Source of the DNA: Amia ocellicauda | Taxonomy: Eukaryota > Chordata > Actinopteri > Amiiformes > Amiidae | DNA: 64,000 nucleotides | Assembly: GCF_036373705.1 (NCBI RefSeq) | Contig: NC_089868.1 | Coordinates: 12,029,020-12,093,019, forward strand | Reading direction: 5' to 3' | Shown here: positions 23,092-37,835 of the stretch, in pieces | Numbering within the stretch: the first letter of the stretch is position 1 | Layout of the letters: each line of letters begins with the position of its first letter | Program-made: the position numbers and the translations under genes | Notes under the pieces: generated by a model | Databases searched by the model: none | What the model was told of the DNA's origin: nothing | Seen by the model: the letters and a program-made list of their open reading frames with translations, nothing else

Positions 23092-25881
23092 TTCAAAACC
23101 AGATTTAATATTCTTGTACCTCCACTAGCTCTTGTGGGCAGGGCTTTGACCAGTTCTTCCCAAGATGCATCATCATGAACCAGAGTTAAATGTTTGATTA
23201 TGCTACCAACACTATGGAATTGAACTATCCCATCCATGGACTGCTCTTCAACAACCTCTCTCAGGAAGAGTGAAGCAGCCTGTCTCAGCCGAGTTATTCT
23301 GTTATACTGTAGCTCAATGGAAAACATGGAAATAATAATACAGCGTTACATGACTCATACAACCTTGCAGATCAGTACACATGCACACACACAAAATACA
23401 TAAATAAAACAGAAAATGTGTTAATAAATGTATGTTCTTTTTTTAATTGTTATAATTTATTTAAAAAAATTGATTAACAGGGGGAAACATGCACAGGCAA
23501 CATGTATGTGAAATAGATTACTGGATGTAGTTTCATACACATAACAACAAGTGTAGCTTTTGAATATTAATGTGCTAGAGATGATTACCCATATATTAAT
23601 ACATTCAAATTGGCAATGATTTAATTTACAGGACATTTGTTTACCCAGCTGGCCAGGATTTAAGTGCAATTGTTTTCAACACTGGTCCCCTCTTTCCAAA
23701 GGATTTTATTTGTCACCTTAAAATTATCAATTTGTAAAGATTTATTTAGCAGTTGTGTTGGTGAATTATGTAATTTAAAGGTAATTTGGTATAAACATCT
23801 AAACACTTTTCAGCTCCCAGGGACCAGAGCTTCCACTGTCATATCACTTGCTAAATTGATTAATAACTAACTTATTACAAACTACATTTATTCTAGTGTT
23901 TAGACATTCGTGATTTAGAGTGACCTGTACAATTAGCTGGATCAGGGCTGTTTTAGCATCTCTGTAGCTTTATCGGAGAAATACGTAAGTGTGATAATGT
24001 CTGTGAAAAAAACAAACAAACAAAAAACCATGGTAGTAGCTTAGTAGTATGTTGGATATATATGCTAATCTTATGGCTAGTGTTTACTATGTTCTGTTTA
24101 AGACTTTGTCCATTGCCCTTGCAGGAGTTATATATTCTATGTAGGGTGTTTTGTAATCTCCTAGGTACATCTTATTATCCTCCACTTATGATTTAGATAT
24201 AGATACATCCGTCTCAGTGTTAATTGATTTCAATATTACAATAATGCTTTAAGGACTTACAATCATGCTTCCTGACACATCCAGCACCAAGCACATTTCT
24301 CTCTGTCCCTTCTGTAACACTGTGAACTGGGGTGCAGGAGGAGGGGTGACCAAAACACCAGAGTTCCTGAAGTCCTCAGAGCTGCCAATCACACTCCATA
24401 CACTTCTGTAGTTGCACATTCTGTTCTGCATGTTCTGGGCTTCCGTGTTATGTCTTTTGTCATTACAGAATCCAGTTATCTATAAAATACAAGCATTAGT
24501 GTACCTGCAATTTCTATTCACGTCTGTGCTAAAATTTCAAATTGTACACCGGAGCATACAGCTTTGAAAGTTGTCCAATTCGTTAGTTGTTGGGCATCTC
24601 TACTCGACTGACTGGGAATGATAGAGAACACTGAGCTATACTACCCAAAGAGGAAGTAATAAATGTTAATTGAAAACAAGGAATGATATTGGACAGATAT
24701 TTTGTTTCTTGAGGACTTGTCAAATATCACACATGTAGATTGGTATGAGAACATTTAAAACTTAGTTTTACTACTTACAGCAGGCAGGCTCTTGATTATT
24801 TTCTGGGAAAAACTGGCAGGTTGCATTGGGTAACCAGTAGCTGGGTCAATGGAGCACTGCCGCACAGAATTGCCACAGGGGACACCTATGGTGCTTTTGA
24901 GATCTTTGAAACACCTGAAAAAATGTGCAATTTTTAAATATGAATTTCATATTTTAAATGGTAATTTATATGAATACCATAATAATTAAGAGCAAAACCA
25001 TATCGAAAGCAAATCAATTATAAGTTAGTCATGTTTTGAGTATCAAATTACTTACTATATTGGTTATTGTCACGATTACCCTTGGGGGCACGGGAACAGG
25101 GGATCCCAGTGCAGTGCTGGATCGCGGGATGGTCGGACAGGCGTGGGTTGGGTACCAGCAAAGCAAGGCAAACAAGGGCTGAGCGAAGACGAGGTTGTGG
25201 TAACAGGCGTTGGTCGTGGGATCAGGCGTACAGACAGGCAAAGGCAAGACGGAGTCGTGGTCGGGAAGACAGGCAGGAAGTCAAGGGAACATGGGAAATC
25301 CAAGGCACAAAGAGGACAGGGATACGTGACCAAGACTGGAACAGGCACTGGGACAAGGCTAGGGATTGCAGTTGGAACTGACAACACTTCGCCCCGACGG
25401 AGGGAAGTGAGGGGATTATAAGGGAAGCAGGAACCAGGCTTGGGATGTGCAGGGCGAATGGGAACAGCGGGATAGAACAGGAGTGCACATGGGTGACCGC
25501 AATGTTAATAGACAGAGTGACGAGAGCAGGGAGAAGGCAGGGAAATGGCGGCCCCTAGTGGGGATAGAGGGGGAGTGCTAGGGGACCATGACAGCTATAG
25601 ACTTATATAACTATTGCAATATTATGATGAATAGGAATGTAGTGTAATTAAAGTGTAATACTGTAATACAAATGTGTATGTTTCATTAATATATATATAA
25701 ACACAATCATTATTATGTATACATACAGTACATTAAACTATAATGTATTGAAGCTTTAACTAAAATAGTTTAAAAATACCTTGTTGCTTCTCTTTTGATA
25801 TGTAAAATGGCATTTGCTGGTTGTATTCATCATAGACCCCCATCTCAGATGAGCCCATTCGTGTATAAAGACATGAAGACA
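23092..25881 (-). pseudogene. Inverted internal fragment of a CLCA gene (pseudogene)
   Basis: Read on the minus strand, four CLCA exons remain. Bases 25881-25780 carry the protease motif HEWAHLRWG followed by a one-base loss, so that YDEYNQQMPFY is in another frame. Bases 24914-24779 encode the Cys-containing linker, RCFKDLKS to IIKSLPA. Bases 24479-24261 encode FCNDKRHNTEA...CNYRSVW...CLVLDVSGSM, the VWA MIDAS start. Bases 23306-23092 are the next VWA exon, RLRQAASLFLREVVE to ALPTRASGGTRIL. The exon before HEWAH has a shifted splice junction and the last exon is about 7 bases short at its donor. Exons 1-3 and everything after the first half of VWA are absent. It lies upstream, in the same orientation, of the truncated kinase copy. 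Confidence 0.8.
25068..25593. mobile_element. GC-rich dispersed repeat inside the CLCA fragment
   Basis: The base composition changes sharply at TTGTCACGATTACCC and returns to AT-rich after GGGGACCATGACAG. The ends TGTCA...TGACA are inverted. The interior is made of purine-rich phrases such as AGACAGGCAAAGGCAAGACG and GTCGTGGTCGGGAAGACAGG. It looks like a short non-autonomous insertion of a type common in fish. Its open frames on both strands show no protein I recognise. Confidence 0.5.
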
Positions 25882-26590
25882 CTGTATACACACTTCACCT
25901 ATCTTACAATGTCATGTTAATATGGTAAACATTGTTTTATAGCACTCGAATAAACATTTACATTAATAAGCAAGTTGTTATTTTTCTTTAATGATATTTT
26001 GCTGGCAGGCTGAAAAGGATGGAATTTAGAAACAGGAAGAGGTCATGAACTATTACTCTCCAATTAAACACATTGTTTTAGAGAATCGGTAGTTTAAGCA
26101 TATATATATATTATTTTATAAAAACTTAAATAAATGCTAAATCTCAATTCTTAAAGAATATATATTTATCATTTGATAATTTTTTTAGCAAATTAAATAT
26201 ATAGCTAGCATGCACATACAGTCCTGCCCATCTGGTGCAGGTCAGCCTCTCACAGCAGTGAGGGCGGTATTTCAGTAAACTGTACAATTTGAGCTGCGTT
26301 TTAGTGCATCGTCGGGGCATCAAATTGTCCGACTCTGTTTTCGTGATGTGGTCAGTGAATCTAGTGGTCACTGATCCACTGAGTGGAGACTCTCTCCAAA
26401 GTAAAAAGCAAAAGCAGCCCAGTAAAAACTGAATAAAAAAAATCACAGAACTGCGGATGGGGCAGGAAGGGTCAGGGCAGAGCTTTATATACTGTGAGTG
26501 GTCAGAGGACCAACAAGCCCAGGGTGTGAAGTAGTAAACTCACAGAGAGCCATTTCCCCCTTTGATAAGCTGGCACACAATCCCATCAGC
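25882..26590. other. No gene recognised
   Basis: The minus strand here should hold the first exons of the inverted CLCA fragment, but no signal peptide exon or other CLCA exon can be seen. The minus-strand open frame at 26446-26144 has no recognisable domain. Confidence 0.3.
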
Positions 26591-26882
26591 ATAATGGCCT
26601 GGCTCCATGTGTCCTCTTCACAGTGTCTGTGGCCTGGATCAGTGTGTCCTCTTCACAGTGTGTCCTCTTCACTGTGTCTGTGGCCTGGCTCAGTGTGTCC
26701 TCTTCACAGTGTCTGTGGCCTGGCTCAGTGTGTCCTCTTCACAGTGTGTCCTATTCACAGTGTCTGTGGCCTGGCTCTGTGTGACCTCTTCACAGTGTCT
26801 GTGGCCTGGCTCAGTGTGTCCTCTTCACAGTGTGTCCTATTCACAGTGTCTGTGGCCTAGCTCAGTGTGTCCTCTTCACTCT
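26590..26882. repeat. 35-bp minisatellite (copy 1)
   Basis: Imperfect tandem units of GTGTCTGTGGCCTGGCTCAG followed by TGTGTCCTCTTCACA, some with an inserted short TGTGTCCTATTCACA half-unit. The period of 35 is not a multiple of three, so all frames stay open over long stretches without being coding. The same satellite is at 46365-46885. Confidence 0.95.
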
Positions 26883-27090
26883 TTAGTTCAAAACACAAAG
26901 AAATGCATGTCATTAATCCACAGCAGCTAGCAGTGGACAAATGCAGAATGTATTGAAAGCAAGGAATGAGTGAACCTTGAATAAGATTTGAGCAGACGTT
27001 TGCAGTCGCCCTGGAAGCGCAATCCCTGCTCTGCCTCCCCGTCCGACTTGAAGAAGGAGCCTCGGCCTCTGTGGAGCGATGAGGACAAGT
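26883..27090. repeat. Duplicated segment next to the minisatellite (copy 1)
   Basis: Nearly the same sequence follows the second minisatellite at 46886-47115 (ATGCATGTCATTA, CCACAGCAGCTAGCAGTGGA, TTTGAGCAGACGTTTGCAGT). On the minus strand both copies keep an open 27-residue stretch, GRGSFFK(S/T)DGE to FQGDCKRLLK, preceded by CTCCACAG. I do not recognise this peptide. It could be an old exon or just part of a repeat. Confidence 0.6.
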
Positions 27091-27401
27091 ATGAAAAATA
27101 ATTATTAAAGCTGTTATACAGTTTAATGGTTAGATTATGCCTTAACTTAGATATGTGCAATACCAAAAAAACTAAACGTTGACTTTTTATGCACCAAAAA
27201 CATGTAATTCTTTAACAAATTCGCCATCTTGGAATTTCTTAACCTAGTGTAATTAAAAAGACGTTTTAAAATGTACTAAAAGTAAACGTATAAATAACGA
27301 CCACATTTATCATAGTACAAGACTCTTGTCTAACATTTGGATGGGATAGTTGATGCATTTGTATCGATTTGTATGAAACAACACATACATTGTCAAATGG
27401 T

Positions 27402-27822
27402 ATGATTTAGAGCATCTCCAAAACTGCAGCTCTTGTGGGGTGTTCCCGGTCTGCGGTGGTCAGTACCTATCAAAAGTGGTCCAAGGAAGGAAAAGCGGTG
27501 AACCGACGAAATGGGCGGCCAAGGTTCATTGATGCACTTGGGGAGCAAAGGCTGGCCCATGTGGTCCGATCCAACAGACGAGTTACTGTAGCTCAAATTG
27601 CTGAAAAAGTTAATGCTGATTCTGATAGAAAGGTGTCAGAACACACAGCGCATCGCAGTTTGTTGCGTATGGGGCTGCGTAGCCGCAGACAAGTCAGGGT
27701 GCCCATGCTGACCCCTGTCCACTGCTGAAAGCGCCTACAATGGGCATGTGAGCATCAGAACTGGACCACGGAGCAATGGAAGAAGGTGGCCTGGTCTGAT
27801 GAATCTCGATATATCATATGAA
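27402..27822 (+). pseudogene. Tc1-like transposase fragment
   Basis: The plus strand encodes the N-terminal helix-turn-helix region (ISKTAALVGCSRSAVVSTYQ), a linker (RNGRPRFIDALGEQRL, VSEHTAHRSLLRMGL) and the start of the catalytic domain (VAWSDESR), where it breaks off. A TGA at 27726 interrupts the frame. Bases 27411-27450 match in inverse orientation 55613-55655 of the MITE at 55.4 kb, so both belong to one Tc1 family. Confidence 0.8.
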
Positions 27823-27867
27823 ATGTAAATTTGTAAATTTGATATCTATATATCAACATTATTCAGC

Positions 27868-28165
27868 GTGAAGAATCCCCTTTTTAATTACTTGTAACAG
27901 AAATCAGACTGTAGAGTAGATTGAATCAAACACAGTCTTTAGTCAAGCTGCTTGGAGAAAGTAAAACACACACACACACAGTTCTCTGTCCTTACTTCCC
28001 TAAAATCATAGAGCTTGTATGATGTTATATACATACTGCGCTATCCTGGACAGGGTGAGTTTGAACCAATGAGGGGGAGACAACTCCCTATCTTATGATA
28101 TCCTCACTATCTTCCTGATTAAGCTTAAAACAATGTTTTCTAGTTTATGCCCAAATATGGAGACA
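27868..28165. mobile_element. LTR-like repeat, diverged
   Basis: GTGAAGAATCCCC, ACAGAAATCAGACT, AACACAGTCTTTAGTC and a following stretch with ACCAATGAGGGG recur in the same order at 31050-31250. The pair looks like two diverged copies of a solo LTR or similar element. I see no coding sequence. Confidence 0.4.
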
Positions 28166-30120
28166 TATGTAGCCATTTTGTTATTTATATTCCACACATA
28201 TCTAACGCATGTCTAGATAGGCAAAGGGGGGTCGTGTGCCCATTTCCCCATCTTCTTGTGGTTTTACTAGAACATATGTTCTGTACTAAATTTGTATTGT
28301 GAGTCTGCAGAGAGATGCATCTGGTACAAAACGGTAGAAGCTGGTTTGCTCTTTGGTAACCTCATGTACGGACGAGGAATTTGGGGCCTCTTCAAGCTCA
28401 ACATGTTTTTGTAACTAGACTACAACTCCAAGTATGTATTGCTCTTGTTTAAATGGTTTGTTAAACCCAATTTCCAGGGTAATGACCCCCTCTGAATTTT
28501 AGCCTTTTCACACTTCTTGGATATCAAAACCAGATGTTTGGGAAGCAGGGTATCTTTAATTCCAGCGTCTGTATTGACATGGATCCATCATGGCAGAGAC
28601 ACAAAGTAAGAGCTGTTGTAATGTAGCCAGGTGTAATACTAAATTAAAACAGATCTATCTGTGATTTCCCGATTTCCCAATTAGGGAACAACTTAAAAGA
28701 ATATATCATATTGATCATCAGTTGAACTCCCTAGTTTCTGTGATCTGGTGTGAGTGAGGTAGCTTATTCTTCCTCATGCACCTGTAGCACTCGACTCTCG
28801 CTGCCACATCGTGGGCACGGTTTCGTGTTTTGCCCACAACAAAAACAGGTTAAGCCACCTTTGACCAAGAATGTGTGAGGAGGCTAACTTTTTAGAATCT
28901 TAATGTTTATACCCAACTGTCAGACTGGCAATAAACTAGTCGAACTATCAAAATAAGATGATCTGAACTGTCAAATTACAGTTGTGTAGGATCTTGATCA
29001 TTGTCATGTAAAATATGAATTATTCATGATTTGAGAATTCAATTAAACTTATTAGGTATTATTACAGTATATTTGTATTACAATAAATGTTACATTAAAC
29101 CATATTAATATTATACTGTATGTATTTGACTTTCTTCCATTAACCCACTTATAGGTAACAGTACAGACAATACATCAAGTGAGGATCCTAAAGGATTGTA
29201 AAGGATCCGACAAGATTCTGTCAAGATTTTTATCTGTGAATCCAAGGAAGCAGGGTGTTGTAGGAGGGTTGTCTGAATGTGGCTTTACAAACAAGGCATC
29301 AGTACATAAGTACTTCCTAAATACTAAATACTTACATAACATATTCAATGTGACTGAATTGTAGTTTGTTATTAGGCAAAAAAAATATTCTGGACAGGAT
29401 TATGGCCAGGATCAATCACATCGCTGGGGAGTTTTTTCCAGATTGTGACGCCTCTCTGTGTGAAGAAGTGTCTCCTGTTTTCTGTCCGTGTGTCCCTGCT
29501 GATGAGGAAAAGCTCCTCTGGTTTGATGGTGAAAAGGTTCAGTTCCCTCAGTCTCTCAGTAGGACATTCCCTTCAGACCTGGAATAAGTCTGGCTGTTTT
29601 ATTGACTGTTCCTTTCCTTTACCACTGTTTATTATTTACGTGTGTTTCTTGATGTAATCGAATTATTGAGTGCTGTGTGTTTTATCACTAACCATGGTCC
29701 TCTGCCCTTCGCCAAGCACCTGTCCCTGATCACAGGTGCCCCCCAAAGCTGGACTGCTCTCACCTGTTCTCTGGCCCTGTGAGAGGGAGCTGACCAGTGA
29801 AAAGGGGAATGGAGTCAGACGGAAAGGAGACACACTGGGTCCGCAGTCTGTGAGAAGCTGAGCGCAAGAGCCAGTCGAGACGCAGAAGAGCGCTGCAGGG
29901 GGAACGGCGCAAGCTGCAGCAATTGGTAATAGACTTGACTCCCTGTTCCTGTATCTATTTCCTGAGGTCCCCTACTAGTGTTCTTAATACAAGAACAGGG
30001 GGGAAAAAATCAGTCATTGAATAAAATGCACCTTTCTGGTTAATTTAGAGATTCAAAAGTAGTCAAGAAAGTTGTTGACTTTTAACTTGATATCACACTT
30101 CAGTGTTTGTTTTAAAAGCA
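28166..30120. other. No gene recognised
   Basis: AT-rich sequence without convincing exons. The plus-strand frame at 29366-29587 (MARINHIAGEFFPDC...) has the look of a transcribed repeat end (CCTCTCTGTGTGAAGAAGTG, TCCCTTCAGACCTGGAATAA) rather than a conserved protein, and I could not tie it to a family. Confidence 0.3.
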
Positions 30121-30441
30121 TCAAGTCTTTATTTGGCACAATCTGGCATTACGAAAATGTGCTGAGGAGGGCCGCCCAGAGATGCACTCCAAGCAGTGGT
30201 GTCTGTTCACACAGGAGGGGTCCTCCAGTGCCCTGCACAGGTGGTCTGGCCCCAGGCGTGTGGTGCAGGAGGCGTGGCCATCCTCCGGGGGCAGGGTGAG
30301 GTGGCCGCATGTGGAACCATGTGCCGCAAGAGCGTGCCCTCTCCCTGACTGGGGTCTGCTGTGTGTGCACCTTGGGACGCAGGCAGGAGCCCAGTTGCCT
30401 GAGGGTGGACAGCGGGTCCATGACAATTCATCCCGTGACAA
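30121..30441 (-). pseudogene. Retroelement gag-like fragment
   Basis: GC-rich island in AT-rich DNA. On the minus strand the frame reads LTLPPEDGHASCTTRLGPDH, LEDPSCVNRHHC and SAHF. This arrangement of DGHxxC...LGxxH...SCxxC resembles the Cys/His motif in gag-like proteins of fish DIRS/Gypsy-type elements. The assignment rests on motif memory only. It is short, isolated, and followed by a (TA)n tract. Confidence 0.45.
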
Positions 30442-30551
30442 TTTGTCCCTGTCAATTTGCCCCCATCATTACATGTTCTCCACTTGATCATTTGTAACCA
30501 AATTATTGTAGAGCCATAGAACACATATATGTGTATATATACTAGGCAGGC

Positions 30552-30554
<3 letters not shown>

Positions 30555-30602
<48 letters not shown>
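30555..30602. repeat. (TA)n microsatellite
   Basis: About 24 uninterrupted TA dinucleotides. Confidence 0.95.
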
Positions 30603-30605
<3 letters not shown>

Positions 30606-31049
30606 AGCAAAGTGCATGGCCATGTAGTGGATGGGCGCTATTATAGGAGCTACAAACTACAAAATCATAGCTGCTAAAAAAACTACATTCCCCAAGAAGC
30701 ATCCAGGTCCTTTGTTTCCAAAGGGCAGCAGACTCACCTGTCAGGCATTAAGGGCTAATGCAATGCCTATATAAAGTGATCTCTGCTCCTGGAAAGGTGT
30801 GGTAGTAGGAGGACACTGTGTGTGAGAGTTTGTGTGTTGTTTGGAAGACAAAAGGATAGACCTTACTGCGTATGACCCTTGCTTGTTGGGACTTTCTTTC
30901 TGGCGTGATATATATTGTTTGGAGGAGGAACTTATTTTGGTGTACTGAACTTTGGACTGGCTATTGGAATATGAGACTTGTGCTTTATAAGGCAGAAATT
31001 ATAGACATTGACCCAGGTAACCCAGAAACCGCTTTGAACAGACAGTTTC

Positions 31050-31556
31050 TGAAGAATCCCCTAAGTTATTTTCAGAAATCAGACTCAAGATGTTTCAATT
31101 AAACAGAGTCTTTATTTACGAGCGCTCGGAAGGAAGATCGACTGGTGACACGCAGGTATTTGTCTCAACTTCCTTAAAGAGTTCAGAGAGCATACAGTTT
31201 TATACACACACAGTCCTGTGTCTCTAACCAATGGTAGGGGACTACACCCGTATATTTTGGGTGCCAGCCCACCGAATAAGAGAATGATATCAAGGCAAAT
31301 AATCTATGGCACAAACAAACATATATCTAGTACATCTTGTCTTCACAGCTTTGCAGAGCCCCCCCTTAAACGGGAAGGAAGCTGACTCATTTCAATATGT
31401 TTACAACAGAGGCAGAGAGAGAGAGAAGGGGGTTAAGGGTGGTCTTAGTTCTATTTTAGTTGTTTCTCATTTAATCTTTGAGATGCTTCTAGAGGCTTCT
31501 ACAGTATCCTTCCTGCTCAAGAGTGTGTAAGAAGCACCTGAGGGAGCCTCTTTGTC

Positions 31557-31560
<4 letters not shown>
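31050..31560. mobile_element. LTR-like repeat
   Basis: The block starts TGAAGAATCCCC and contains CAGAAATCAGACTCAAG, AACAGAGTCTTTATTTACGA and an ACCAATGGTAGGGG box. It ends near CCTCTTTGTCACA before a (TA)n tract. It matches the diverged block at 27868-28165 in order. It is probably a solo LTR; no gag or pol lies next to it. Confidence 0.45.
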
Positions 31561-31602
<42 letters not shown>

Positions 31603-31627
31603 TATACACACAGACACACAACTATTT

Positions 31628-32004
31628 TGTATTATTTATTATAATGTGTTTTTAATTGATACATTAATTTGAGACTATAACCCCAATAATTAAGTTTTAT
31701 AGAATTAGTCAGAACAGCTGTCAGCAAAGGCTGCAGGCTACTTAAAGCAGGTTTCACATTAAAGTTGTATAGCAGTTGCTACAGTGGTTGGAGAACAGCA
31801 TTGTGAACTTGGTGATCTGGGTTTGATTCCTGATCAGTACTTGTTAATTTCCTGGAGTTAAATGTTATCAGAGTAGAACGAACAAATACAAGGCTTTTGA
31901 AAATACAGTGCTACATATGGAGGGTCAGTCCTTCTGACAAATATAATTTATTAATTTGTTTATTTTTTCACTTACACGTTAAATTCAGTGCATATGTGGA
32001 TTCC

Positions 32005-32051
<47 letters not shown>

Positions 32052-32488
32052 AATAATAATATTGATTTCTTACATTGCTTGGTTAAATTCGAATAATGAT
32101 CCAGTCTAACTGGATATTAATGAGTGAATTTGCCTTGCTGTCTGATTTGCTACTAGTTCATGTTACCTGAACCATGTTATTGAAACAAAATTCTAATTAG
32201 GAGAATTTAAAATCTGTATTAATCACCTTGTAATTATTCGTTTTACTCTGATACCGTTTAACTCAAGGAAATTAATTTAAAAAAAAAATACAAATCAGGA
32301 ATCAAACCCAGATCACCAAATTCACAGTGCTGTTCTCTAGCCACTGTACCAACTGCTCTACAACTTTAACATGAAACCTGCTTTAAGTAGTCTGCAGCCT
32401 CGCTGCCGGCTGTTCTGACTAATTCCATAAAACTTAATTATTGGGGTTATAGTCTCAAATTAATGTATCAATTAAAAACATTAATTGA
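31628..32488. repeat. Large inverted repeat with tRNA-like SINE heads in both arms
   Basis: The left arm, 31628-31890, and the right arm, about 32215-32488, are inverted copies at about 90 percent identity by eye. TTGATACATTAATTTGAGAC pairs with GTCTCAAATTAATGTATCAA, and the pairing continues through ACTTAAAGCAGGTTTCA. Each arm contains a tRNA-like block with a putative A box (ACAGTGGTTGGAG) and B box (GGTTTGATTCC), at about 31790-31845 on + and 32355-32298 on -. The loop holds a (TTA)n run (31998-32049) and unrelated sequence. There is no coding frame. Confidence 0.8.
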
Positions 32489-32754
32489 TGTTAAGACAAC
32501 GAATTGTAACAGGATTAATTGTTGGGGATGAATTGAGGCGCACATGTGGTCAGCGCCAGCTGGCGTGGGCACTGGTCAGAACTCCAAACTTGAGACACTT
32601 GTGTGGGCTGTAGTGCAGAGGAAGCTGGCAGAGAAGCCCCCCACGCGGGTGAGACCTCCAGGGCAGACTGGTGAGCAGCTGGGGTGAGCAGCATCCGGGT
32701 TGCGGGTTAACTGCCGCCGTTTCATATTAAAAAAAAAACGTAATTTGCAAGCAG

Positions 32755-36024
<3,270 letters not shown>

Positions 36025-36904
36025 CTTCTCTGGACCCTAGCAGTTAGCAAAAGCAAGAGGAGATTAGATACATCAAACAGACATCCTGCTCCAATGGGCT
36101 CCATCAAACTGTCAAACACACTTCAGTTCTCCATCTCTGTTTCCTCCTCAAAAGATTTAAGCACAGTGTCTGGAACCCTCTTCCTACAGCTCACCCTGTG
36201 GGCAGCCAGCATTTGTGCAAAGCCAATCAATAGCATTTTAAAGCATAGCATTTAATGCCACCAAACCTAATATACATGTCACTACATACTGCATGGCAAT
36301 GGCAAGTTGGCATCCTGATCAAACACTCAACATATTACCACCTGTTCGGCTCTCTAAGGCTAGGTAAGGAAACGATCAATGATTCAACAGAAAAGGTGTC
36401 ATTCTGCTCAATGCACAGCCCGACTTTGTATTCAATTCATCATGACACGTGACAGAGCATCACTTAAATTGTATATAAAATGACTTACACAGTTTCAAAT
36501 AAAGCTCCCGTGAACAGTTTAAAGGGACTGACCTTTCAGAACCTCATGGCTCAGGGCAATGGGGATAGTTTGCATTTTGACATTTATGATTCCAATCATG
36601 GAAAGTAACTGGTTTTATTCTGATGTAGATCAAATCAGAAACTAAGTTCTGCCAGTGTTTCTGCAGTCTTTAGAACTTATATAGCCAAGCAAAGGATGCA
36701 GAAGTCTGAGCAATTTGATGCTACAGTTACATCCTTTGTAAAACAGGTGTCAAAAAGTGTAGAGACACATGGGGCATTGATTGGATGATAAACATTTAAC
36801 AATTAGACATTTGTATTTAATAAAAGAGTAACACAATGCACAAGACTGACATTTCTAAAGTTACAACCCATCAACGCACAGTACAGCGCGTTTCATATGT
36901 TCAG

Positions 36905-37030
36905 AGGACGCGTCCGTGTAGCGCAGATTTCCGCTGCTCTGCGCGGATCTGCGCGGCTCCACCAATGGGAGCGCTGGGATTCTGCAGACCTGCACCGAAC
37001 TGCGGACATCTGCGCCAAACGGACCTTCGG
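36905..37030. mobile_element. Short GC-rich MITE
   Basis: The ends are inverted repeats: CGTCCGTGTAGCGCAGATTT on the left and ACATCTGCGCCAAACGGACC on the right, about 75 percent complementary. The block is CpG-rich inside AT-rich DNA. The same terminal motif (GTTTGTGTAGCACAGATTTC) recurs at 53977, so a family is present. Confidence 0.55.
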
Positions 37031-37439
37031 TAATGATAACGGAGGGGTCCGTGTATATTTGCTGATCAAGTTGCCCACCATGTCATACAGCAGCACACAC
37101 AGCTGCTGCATTTACAATAGTAACCTCTAAAATGAGCCAATGAGTTGCAGTGTCAGCGGCGACACTTTCACATCCACACATCTTACTCCTGTGACATCCC
37201 ACAGCACCCAAACCCACCGGGGCACAGCGGCCAGCTTTGGGTTTCAGATGTGCACCAACGACCGACAACAACATACAAGCACACGTTTTCAGTTCCTGAT
37301 ACAGGACGCAAAAGTCGTGTTGGTCTCCGTTAGAAAACTCCCCTGTGCAGTTAGTTATCATCCCGATAGGAGTTGTCATACTCACGCTTCGCAGTAGTCT
37401 TGTCAATAGTAGAGGGGCCGATGCAGAAACAACGCACAC

Positions 37440-37472
37440 CCGTCCGTCTGTCTGTCTGTCTGTCTGTCTGTC
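37440..37472. repeat. (TCTG)n microsatellite
   Basis: Seven or so consecutive GTCT/TCTG units. Confidence 0.9.
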
Positions 37473-37835
37473 TCCGGCTCACTCCTCCACACGAACCAAT
37501 AAAAACAGACACAACACAACTGTCGTTATGCTGTAGTCAAGCGATGTCAAACTCTAAAAACACTGACAACACCGCTTTCGCTATGACGTTTCCACAAACT
37601 CAAGGGATGTCCGCTCTCTTGTGGGTTTGCTCTGGAACTGAATACGATGGCATAAGTAGAGCGATCTAGAACTCTTGAACCATTGTGACGTCACAACTGC
37701 GTGATGACACAATGCACCGTATCCCACGGTGATAGTACGGAATGAAGTAGCAGTATGAATCATAAAGTGCACTGGCATTATAACCTATAAAGATCCGATT
37801 GCTTTTGTTTTTCATCAACTGTAAGCCTTTCCAAG

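Noticed and set aside
25029..25488. Overlapping frames on both strands, Pro/Val- or Arg-rich
   Set aside because: GC-rich repeat composition keeps frames open; no domain and sharp repeat borders.
26590..26882. CRISPR-like array
   Set aside because: Units are contiguous without unique spacers, and the host is a vertebrate.
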